Source: JBCDIQ01 sp039024295
GTDB taxonomy: Bacteria > Bacteroidota > Bacteroidia > J057
Assembly (NCBI GenBank): GCA_039024295.1
Contig: JBCDIQ010000349.1
Coordinates: forward strand, 1-6,054
Length of the DNA stretch: 6,054 bases
Direction: 5' to 3'
In this document: piece by piece, positions 1 to 4,980 of the stretch
Layout: the number at the start of each line of letters is the position of its first letter
Numbering within the stretch: position 1 is the first letter of the stretch
Translations under genes and position numbers: made by a program
Notes under the pieces: generated by a model
Told to the model about the DNA's origin: nothing
Seen by the model: the letters and a program-made list of their open reading frames with translations, nothing else
Databases searched by the model: none

Positions 1-405
1 AATGTGCAGTACAACTGGAACAATGGCAGCAATGACGCAAAACTAACGGTTTCCCAGCCAGGAGAATACGCTGTTACCCTGAATAGAGGACCTTTTCAGG
101 CATCAGGTTCTATTGTAGTTGCCGAAAAAACTGCCTCCACTTCCATCAATGATGCGTTGCTTTCTGGATTGTCTATTTTCCCCAATCCTGTAAAAGATCG
201 GGTTACCCTTGCATGGGAGTCCAACCTGGAGATTGAAGGCACCATTCGCCTTTATACACCCGAGGGTAAAACGGTGCTGAGCCGAGATGTTCGTTCAGAT
301 ATCCAGGAAGTCCAACTGGAAACTACCCAACTGGCTTCGGGGCTGTATTTCCTTCAAATTCCCGTAGCTGGAACAAGCGTTACCCGTAAGTTGCTGGTTG
401 AATAA
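1..405 (+). CDS. Secreted protein with C-terminal T9SS type A sorting domain (3' fragment)
   Basis: This is the last 134 residues of a larger protein; the frame is open to the window edge, so the true start lies upstream. Residues 1-30 (YNWNNGS..., then PGEYAVTL) look like the end of an Ig-like/PKD-like beta-sandwich of the 'W-x-G ... PG-x-Y-x-V' kind common in Bacteroidota surface proteins. A short linker follows. The final ~75 residues (from about 57) form a type A sorting domain: IFPNP near 59-63, a 'LYTPEGKTVL' strand, 'LASGLYFLQI' and the terminal RKLLVE. In this family the domain directs an exported protein through the type IX secretion outer-membrane machinery and is then usually cleaved, leaving the protein on the surface or released. 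The function of the missing N-terminal part cannot be told. The stop is TAA at 403-405. The gene converges on the kinase gene that ends at 847. Confidence 0.9.
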   Translation, partial: NVQYNWNNGSNDAKLTVSQPGEYAVTLNRGPFQASGSIVVAEKTASTSINDALLSGLSIFPNPVKDRVTLAWESNLEIEGTIRLYTPEGKTVLSRDVRSDIQEVQLETTQLASGLYFLQIPVAGTSVTRKLLVE

Positions 406-428
406 CTCCATTCTTCCTCTGCCGTAAG

Positions 429-453
429 AAGGTATCGCCCCGCTGGAGCTTGT
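429..453 (+). repeat. Hairpin repeat copy 1 (AAGGTATCGC type)
   Basis: The element begins with AAGGTATCGC (429-438). An imperfect hairpin, GCCCC-GCT-GGAGC (437-449), overlaps its end and is followed by TTGT. Read on the minus strand, the one mismatch becomes a G:U pair. The order of parts matches the reverse complement of the copy at 774-798: both have the same 10-base head, a variable stem and loop of the same length, then GRAGCTTGT. It is in the opposite orientation to the other two copies. Confidence 0.5.
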
Positions 454-472
454 CCTAAGACTGAGATCTGTG

Positions 473-507
473 CTACAAAGGTTACGGCTCCTACGGAGCG
501 ATATGCC
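473..507 (+). repeat. Hairpin repeat copy 2 with CTACAAAGG leader
   Basis: A perfect 5-bp stem, GCTCC (487-491) and GGAGC (495-499) with loop TAC, is followed by GATATGCC (500-507), resembling the GATACC that follows copy 3. It is preceded by CTACAAAGGTTAC (473-485), which matches 10 of 13 bases of CTACCAAGGTGCC on the minus strand at 743-755, next to the hairpin at 726-742. The leader plus hairpin arrangement suggests one repeat family, with this copy oriented opposite to the one at 726-755. Confidence 0.5.
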
Positions 508-624
508 TGACGGCTTCATCTTTAGGCTGATTTTTCTGTTTTATAGTCTTCCAAGTTAGGATATGTGATTTTTGATCGTTCGGGATTTTATGGGTCAACT
601 CTCATCATCCTGTATAACATGTAC

Positions 625-643
625 CTCCGGTCTCCGACCGGAG
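625..643. repeat. Perfect 7-bp stem hairpin
   Basis: CTCCGGT (625-631) and ACCGGAG (637-643) form a perfect GC-rich 7-bp stem around the loop CTCCG. It stands alone between the other palindromes of this spacer and has no U-tract on either side, so it looks more like a palindromic repeat unit than a terminator. Confidence 0.55.
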
Positions 644-725
644 ATGAATACGCCGTTAGGATAACCGCGGTACAGGGTTCGTTACTCATCCTAATTTTCA
701 CAAAACTTGCCTTGGTTGACTATAA

Positions 726-755
726 ACACCCCCACAGGGTGTGGCACCTTGGTAG
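726..755 (-). repeat. Hairpin repeat, possible weak terminator of the upstream kinase gene
   Basis: ACACCC (726-731) and GGGTGT (737-742) form a 6-bp stem with loop CCACA. On the minus strand the hairpin follows the kinase gene ending at 847 by about 105 nt and is followed by TTTATAG, a short T-rich run that is weak for an intrinsic terminator. The 13 bases on its gene-proximal side (743-755) resemble the leader of the repeat at 473-485, so its primary nature is probably a dispersed repeat. Confidence 0.35.
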
Positions 756-773
756 AAATAATTCATCCAGAAC

Positions 774-798
774 ACAAGCTTCGGAGAAGCGATACCTT
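774..798 (-). repeat. Hairpin repeat copy 3 (AAGGTATCGC type)
   Basis: A perfect 5-bp stem, GCTTC (778-782) and GAAGC (786-790) with loop GGA, is followed by GATACCTT (791-798). On the minus strand it begins AAGGTATCGC and ends GAAGCTTGT, the same layout as copy 1 at 429-453. The stem bases differ from copies 1 and 2 but pairing is kept, which argues that the fold and not the exact sequence is conserved. Confidence 0.5.
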
Positions 799-846
799 AA
801 ATTGCTGTTCTTATTAGCCTATGTATGGCACTAAGCTTCAGATTTA

Positions 847-2769
847 TTACGAGGTTAAATCCATCCATTTCAACAGAGCGCGGGTACCCTTACCTGATTC
901 CGTTCGGAAACTAGCCCCGATTGCCTCGGCCCGAGTGTGAATATTGGTCAATCCCATCCCTTGGGATGCCTGATTTGGGTCGAGGCCTTTTCCATTATCT
1001 TCCACGCTCAGATTAATGCTACTTCCTGTTTTGAGTAGCTGAACCGTCACTTCTGTGGCTTCGGCGTGCTTGATGACATTGTTGATCAGTTCCTGGGTAA
1101 TCCGGTAAAAACCTACCTCTATGTGTTGGGGAAGACGGTTTTGGACCCCGAGGTTGTCAAAGTGATAGGCAAGCGAAGTCTGGGATAAGGAGCGTTGGAG
1201 CAATTCTTCCAGCGCAGATGGGAGCCCTTCTTCCGATAGGGTACGGGGCAGCATGGAATGAGCAATGGAGCGCAGCTCAGTACAGGCATCGTCCAGTAAT
1301 TCCATCGCGTGGGTATAATCGGATTTGGTATCCGCTGGCAGATTATGGCTCAGTGCGCCAAAATTCAGCCGGGTGGCTGAAAGCGACTGTCCGATGCCAT
1401 CGTGGAGGTCCTTGGCGATGCGGGAACGTTCCTGTTCCTGGGTTTCGATGACAGCTTTCAGCCGCAAGCTTTGTTGTTCGATGAGTTGCTCGTTTAGCAT
1501 TTGACGCTGCTGCAACTGGGTCCGGTTGTAGAACAAGCCTCCAATGATTAAAAGGCCAATTATTCCGCCTAATAAGAGGATAATCCGTGTGTTTTGTTGC
1601 TGAATGTATAATTCCTGTTCTGCAATTTCCCGATCCTTTCTTTCTGTTTCATACTTGGTTTCCAGTTCGCTTACCTGCTGCTGGACCGTTTCATTTCGAA
1701 GCGAATCTTCTATTTCATTTGCCTTCCAGAGGTTGGTAAATGCTGCTTCATATTCCCCTAAATTCGCTTGTGATTGGGCCAATACCTCATAAGTAGAGCC
1801 CTCAACCACCGTTAGGTTATTTTCCCGGGAAATCTTAAGGGATTCATTCAAATAAGCTATTGACTCCTTGTCTCTTTTCAACTCATGCGCCACAGACCCC
1901 AGGTGCTGATAAGACAGGGCAATCCCATATTGGTTTTCTACCTCTTTGTAAAGCGCTACTGCCTTCTGTGCATATTCATAAGACAATTCAAATTTCCCAA
2001 TTCGGCTGTGAGCAACCCCCAGGTTGTCATATACACCTGCTAAGTCTTTTTTATTGCCATTCTCAAGGTGAATGTTCATCGCCTTTTTGTAAAAAGCAAT
2101 GCTGCTATCTGGTCTGCCCAGGTTGGAATTCGTAATGCCCAGGTTGTTGTAAATACCCGCTTTCACCACGTTAAAAACGGGACTGGTTTTGGGTAGCGCA
2201 TACAGGGCTTCCAGGTAGTACCTTTCAGCTTCTTCCATTCGTTGGAGGGAATAAAATACGTTCCCAATATTTTGGAGCCCTCTTGCTACCTCCACACTAT
2301 CCCCTAACTGCTCTTTGAGTTCAAGGGCAGCTAACAACTGCTCAATTGCCCCCTCATAATCCCCCATATACACCAGGACATTTCCTTTGTTGTTCAGGAC
2401 AGCTGAAACACGCTCCAGATTTCCTATTTCCTGGTAAACCTTCAAAGCTTTTTCATAAAAAATCAGCGCGCTGTCAAGCTGGGAGAGATGAAAATGAGCG
2501 ACTCCAATCATAATATGGCCTTTTCCAATGCCCATTTTCCAGCCTTCTTTTTCGGCGATGACCAACGCTTGCTGGGAATATTCCATGGATTCCCTCGGAT
2601 CTATTTGCCACAAAAGCCACGACAAATAATACAAATGTCCCGCTGCCAGCGTGTCCTCCTTTAGGTTGGGCAGCTCAGCTTTAAGGCTGTCTATAATGGG
2701 AGTCTGCGCATTTAGGGTTGAAAGGGGGTAAGCTAAAAGCAGAATAGAGAAGAGGAATCGATGAAGCAT
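847..2769 (-). CDS. TPR-containing sensor histidine kinase, HisKA_3 type (paralogue A)
   Basis: This 640-aa membrane sensor kinase most likely autophosphorylates on His456 and passes the phosphate to a NarL/LuxR-type response regulator not found in the window. Residues 1-21 form a signal peptide (hydrophobic LFSILLLAY, likely cut after NAQ or LNA). About eight TPR-like helical pairs follow at roughly 40-residue spacing (near 43-76, 83-116, 123-156, 162-195, 205-238, 245-278, 285-318, 325-358). A coiled-coil stretch (about 361-394) leads into one membrane segment (396-414), so the TPRs should be periplasmic and the kinase cytoplasmic. The DHp motif is DLHDGIGQ (454-461), including the HDxxxQ pattern linked to phosphatase activity in this family. 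The ATPase has the N box ELINN...KH (560-568), DNGKG (591-595), GMGL (604-607) and GKGT (626-629). The ATG at 2769 is chosen because it gives the signal peptide directly; no Shine-Dalgarno sequence is visible. It lies 76 bp behind its paralogue on the same strand. The ligand is unknown. Confidence 0.93.
   Translation of the reverse strand: MLHRFLFSILLLAYPLSTLNAQTPIIDSLKAELPNLKEDTLAAGHLYYLSWLLWQIDPRESMEYSQQALVIAEKEGWKMGIGKGHIMIGVAHFHLSQLDSALIFYEKALKVYQEIGNLERVSAVLNNKGNVLVYMGDYEGAIEQLLAALELKEQLGDSVEVARGLQNIGNVFYSLQRMEEAERYYLEALYALPKTSPVFNVVKAGIYNNLGITNSNLGRPDSSIAFYKKAMNIHLENGNKKDLAGVYDNLGVAHSRIGKFELSYEYAQKAVALYKEVENQYGIALSYQHLGSVAHELKRDKESIAYLNESLKISRENNLTVVEGSTYEVLAQSQANLGEYEAAFTNLWKANEIEDSLRNETVQQQVSELETKYETERKDREIAEQELYIQQQNTRIILLLGGIIGLLIIGGLFYNRTQLQQRQMLNEQLIEQQSLRLKAVIETQEQERSRIAKDLHDGIGQSLSATRLNFGALSHNLPADTKSDYTHAMELLDDACTELRSIAHSMLPRTLSEEGLPSALEELLQRSLSQTSLAYHFDNLGVQNRLPQHIEVGFYRITQELINNVIKHAEATEVTVQLLKTGSSINLSVEDNGKGLDPNQASQGMGLTNIHTRAEAIGASFRTESGKGTRALLKWMDLTS
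1090..1212 (-). repeat. 123-nt tract identical to 3086-3208 (copy in paralogue A)
   Basis: By base-by-base reading this tract inside the kinase domain is identical to 3086-3208 in the neighbouring paralogue, including all third codon positions. It is bounded by single differences (G1089 versus A3085, C1213 versus T3209). Shorter perfect tracts lie at 959-1011 (matching 2955-3007) and 1282-1340 (matching 3278-3336), all at the same 1996-bp offset. Confidence 0.9.
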
Positions 2770-2845
2770 AGGTTAACTACCGTTCGATGTTAATTTGCTG
2801 TGTTTTAGGAAGTATAAAAGCTGTTTTGAGTAGTGATCACACTTT
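2770..2845 (-). other. 76-bp spacer between the tandem kinase genes
   Basis: This spacer separates the TGA of the upstream kinase (2846-2848) from the ATG of the downstream one. It contains an 8-bp perfect palindrome GTGATCAC (2833-2840) directly after the upstream stop. I see no stem followed by a T-run, so read-through from one kinase into the other is plausible. It shows no similarity to the sequence upstream of 4765, so the duplication, as now visible, covers the coding regions and not the leaders. No convincing promoter could be picked. Confidence 0.4.
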
Positions 2846-4765
2846 TCAGGATTGATCCATCCACCTCAAAACTGCTCGCGTACCCTTATCTGATTCTGTT
2901 CGGAAATCAGCACCAATTGCCTCGGCCCGAGTGTGAATATTGGTCAAGCCCATGCCTTGGGATGCCTGATTTGGGTCGAGGCCTTTTCCATTATCTTCCA
3001 CGCTCAGGTTGACGCTATTTCCTGTTTTGAGTAGCTGAACCGTCACCTCTGTAGCTTCGGCGTGTTTAATGACGTTATTGATCAATTCCTGGGTAATCCG
3101 GTAAAAACCTACCTCTATGTGTTGGGGAAGACGGTTTTGGACCCCGAGGTTGTCAAAGTGATAGGCAAGCGAAGTCTGGGATAAGGAGCGTTGGAGCAAT
3201 TCTTCCAGTGCAGATGGAAGTCCCTCTTCCGAGAGGGTACGGGGCAGCATAGAATGAGCAATGGAGCGCAGCTCAGCACAGGCATCGTCCAGTAATTCCA
3301 TCGCGTGGGTATAATCGGATTTGGTATCCGCTGGCATATTATGGCTCAGTGCGCCAAAATTCAGCCGCGTAGCAGAAAGCGACTGTCCGATGCCATCGTG
3401 AAGGTCTTTGGCAATGCGGGAGCGTTCTTTTTCCTGGGTTTCGATGATTGCTTCCAGTCGTAGGCCTTGTTGCTCAATGAGTTGCTCATTTAGTTTTTGA
3501 CGCTGCTGCAGCTTGGTCCGGTTGTAAATCAGTCCCCCTATGACCAAAAGACCAATGATACCTCCTAAAAGCCCAATGATGCGTGTATTTTGCTGCTGGA
3601 TTTTTAATTCCTGCTCGGCGATTTCCCGGTCTTTCTTCTCCGTTTCGTATTTGGTTTCCAGTTCGCTTACTTGTTGTTGTACCGTTTCCCCTCGAAGCGA
3701 ATCTTCTATTTCCTGTGCCCGCCAGAGGTTGGTAAAGGCCGCTTCGAACTTGCCTAAATTTGCTTGTGATTGGGCCAGTATTTTATAGGTGTAGCCCTCA
3801 GTTTCTGTTAGGTCGTAAGCTTTTGAAATTTCGATGGCTTCATTGAGGTAAAAATCGGCCTCCTTGTCTTTCATCAAGTCGTGTGCAACTCCTCCGAGGT
3901 GCTGGTAAGCCAGTGCCAACCCACTTGGGTCACCCACCTCTTCAAAAAGATTGGCAGCTTTTTGGGCGTATTGGTAGGAAGTCTCCAGGCTGTCTATACG
4001 CTTATATGCAACGCCCAAATTGTCGTAGGTACCCGCAAGGTCTCGCTTGTTCCCATTCTGAAAATAGATATCCATTGCCTTTTTGTAGTACCCAATGCTG
4101 CTATCTGAACGTCCAAAATTGGAATTTATGATGCCCAAATTGTTGTAAATGCTCGCCACCAGATTAGGGATTGCGGGAGAGTTTTTAGGTAAGTTGTTCA
4201 GCGCTTTGAGGTAGTATGCCTCTGCTTCTTCTTTGCGGTCCAAGGAAAAAAATACATTCCCTATGTTAACCCAACCTCTGGCGATATCTACGCTATCATC
4301 CCCTTGCTCGACGATTTTTTGTGCATCCAATAGGTACTTGATGGCTTCTTCATGTGCTCCCATGAAGAGTTTGGTGTTGCCAATGTTGTTTAATACCGCT
4401 GAAATTCGCTCCTGATTTCCCGAAGCCTTGAATAGCGCGAGGGCTTTGTCGTACTCTATCAGGGCAGTATCATATTGGGAAAGCATGGAATACTCCGCTC
4501 CCTGCATGATATGGCCTTTCCCTATGCCTCTTTCCCAGTTTATCTTCTGGGAGATTTTAAGCCCTTGTTGGGTGTATGTGAGTGCCTCCCTGGGATCAAT
4601 TTGCCACAGCAGCCATGACAAATAATACAGATTACCAGCGGCAAGGGTATCCTCTTTTAAGGTGGGCACCTCCGCTTTGAGGCTGTCAATAAGAGGCGTT
4701 TGGCCTGATGAAGGCGTACTCAGCCCAATACCGAAGAACAGGAAAATTATGAGGTTGCGATACAT
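2846..4765 (-). CDS. TPR-containing sensor histidine kinase, HisKA_3 type (paralogue B)
   Basis: This 639-aa protein has the same architecture as the kinase at 847-2769 and aligns to it without gaps up to the last three residues. A signal peptide (1-21, likely cut after SSG) is followed by about eight periplasmic TPR-like repeats up to residue 358, a coiled coil, one membrane segment (about 396-414, GLLGGIIGLLVIGG), the DHp helix with phosphoacceptor His456 in DLHDGIGQ, and an ATPase domain with N564, DNGKG (591-595) and GMGL (604-607). The G3 box reads DKGT where the paralogue has GKGT, so the first glycine is replaced; the core KGT is kept and activity is probably intact. The sensor part matches the paralogue at very roughly 60% of residues, but residues 498-582 are completely identical. 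The ATG at 4765 gives the signal peptide directly. An intrinsic terminator at 4810-4842 separates it from the gene upstream, so it probably has its own promoter and may lead a two-kinase transcript. Confidence 0.93.
   Translation of the reverse strand: MYRNLIIFLFFGIGLSTPSSGQTPLIDSLKAEVPTLKEDTLAAGNLYYLSWLLWQIDPREALTYTQQGLKISQKINWERGIGKGHIMQGAEYSMLSQYDTALIEYDKALALFKASGNQERISAVLNNIGNTKLFMGAHEEAIKYLLDAQKIVEQGDDSVDIARGWVNIGNVFFSLDRKEEAEAYYLKALNNLPKNSPAIPNLVASIYNNLGIINSNFGRSDSSIGYYKKAMDIYFQNGNKRDLAGTYDNLGVAYKRIDSLETSYQYAQKAANLFEEVGDPSGLALAYQHLGGVAHDLMKDKEADFYLNEAIEISKAYDLTETEGYTYKILAQSQANLGKFEAAFTNLWRAQEIEDSLRGETVQQQVSELETKYETEKKDREIAEQELKIQQQNTRIIGLLGGIIGLLVIGGLIYNRTKLQQRQKLNEQLIEQQGLRLEAIIETQEKERSRIAKDLHDGIGQSLSATRLNFGALSHNMPADTKSDYTHAMELLDDACAELRSIAHSMLPRTLSEEGLPSALEELLQRSLSQTSLAYHFDNLGVQNRLPQHIEVGFYRITQELINNVIKHAEATEVTVQLLKTGNSVNLSVEDNGKGLDPNQASQGMGLTNIHTRAEAIGADFRTESDKGTRAVLRWMDQS
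3086..3208 (-). repeat. 123-nt tract identical to 1090-1212 (copy in paralogue B)
   Basis: This is the partner of the tract at 1090-1212. It encodes part of the region between the DHp domain and the ATPase N box. Sequence immediately on its 5' plus-strand side (3008-3085) carries many synonymous differences from the paralogue, so the perfect tract has a sharp edge there. Confidence 0.9.
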
Positions 4766-4809
4766 GATTATTTGACATTACACATTCCTAAAATTAATAA
4801 AGTCCAGAT

Positions 4810-4842
4810 AAAAAACATAAGCCCGCCCCTTGTGGGACGAGC
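4810..4842 (-). terminator. Intrinsic terminator of the T9SS cargo gene
   Basis: On the minus strand, GCTCGTCCC (4842-4834) and GGGGCGGGC (4829-4821) form a 9-bp GC-rich stem, with two G:U pairs only in that orientation, around the loop ACAA. It is followed by TTATGTTTTTT (4820-4810). This is a classic rho-independent layout about 130 nt after the stop of the gene ending at 4971. On the plus strand the two wobbles become C:A mismatches, which fixes the working strand as minus. It insulates the cargo gene from the kinase pair. Confidence 0.75.
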
Positions 4843-4885
4843 TTGTCGGCTGGAAAGGGCATTAAAAAACCGAATGTATTCTTTG

Positions 4886-4916
4886 AGGTGGTAGGTGTGA
4901 GGCTTTAGGTGATAGG
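4886..4916 (-). repeat. 7-bp periodic array, left arm (AGG every 7 bases on plus strand)
   Basis: AGG occurs at 4886, 4893, 4900, 4907 and 4914, exactly seven bases apart, with the four bases between them variable. Read on the minus strand this is a CCTNNNN array of five units. It faces a CCTNNNN array on the plus strand starting at 4946, in register for pairing. Confidence 0.6.
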
Positions 4917-4945
4917 CTTTGGATAGAGATATCAAATTCTAATTC

Positions 4946-4980
4946 CCTAAAACCTAATACCTATTGCCTTTTACCTGATC
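4946..4980 (+). repeat. 7-bp periodic array, right arm (CCTNNNN x5)
   Basis: CCT occurs at 4946, 4953, 4960, 4967 and 4974, exactly seven bases apart. The next position has CCC (4981) and then CCT again at 4988, so the rhythm may continue into the end of the cargo gene. The array overlaps the stop codon (4971-4973) and last codons of that gene. The spacer bases are variable but A/T-rich in the first four units. With the arm at 4886-4916 it forms an imperfect inverted repeat; the 23-base arms 4887-4909 and 4946-4968 match at 17 positions. Confidence 0.6.

Larger units (their letters stand above)
406..846. other. Convergent intergenic region rich in short hairpin repeats, no gene
   Basis: These 441 bases lie between two converging genes. 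I see no gene in them. The only longer open frame (565-834) begins with GTG, runs straight through several hairpins and encodes no recognisable domain. The region holds at least five short inverted repeats (431-449, 487-499, 625-643, 726-742, 778-790). Three of them share a GATAYC or GATATG flank, and a perfect 10-base inverted pair, AAGGTATCGC at 429-438 and GCGATACCTT at 789-798, lies near the two ends. This looks like a cluster of decayed dispersed palindromic repeats (REP/MITE-like). Transcription of both flanking genes presumably ends here, but no strong U-tract terminator stands out. Confidence 0.6.

Noticed and set aside
4..6. GTG as a possible start of the first gene
   Set aside because: The frame is open to base 1, and the first residues are already inside an Ig-like fold, so this is an internal valine codon.
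295..519. Minus-strand open frame of 74 codons overlapping the end of the first gene
   Set aside because: Its larger part is antisense to the conserved T9SS sorting domain and the rest lies in repeat sequence; there is no sign of coding.
565..834. Open frame of 89 codons on the plus strand in the intergenic region
   Set aside because: It starts with GTG, crosses three hairpin repeats, has no recognisable domain and converges into the kinase 3' end; it is best explained as chance.
2821..2833. 13-base word CTGTTTTGAGTAG shared with 1026-1038 and 3022-3034 inside the kinase genes
   Set aside because: A match of this length could arise by chance in 6 kb, and the flanking bases do not extend it.
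3540..4625. Several plus-strand open frames opposite the kinase genes (also 1218-2135)
   Set aside because: They are shadows of the strongly supported minus-strand kinases; similar ones occur at matching places in both copies simply because the coding strand is duplicated.
4789..4796. TAATTTTA on the minus strand as a Bacteroidota -7 element (TAnnTTTG) for kinase B
   Set aside because: The last base is wrong and no TTG-type -33 element lies at suitable spacing, so the match is too weak to annotate.
4886..4980. Periodic arrays considered as a CRISPR array
   Set aside because: The unit is only 7 bp with a 3-bp constant part; there are no 25-40 bp repeats with unique spacers and no cas genes.
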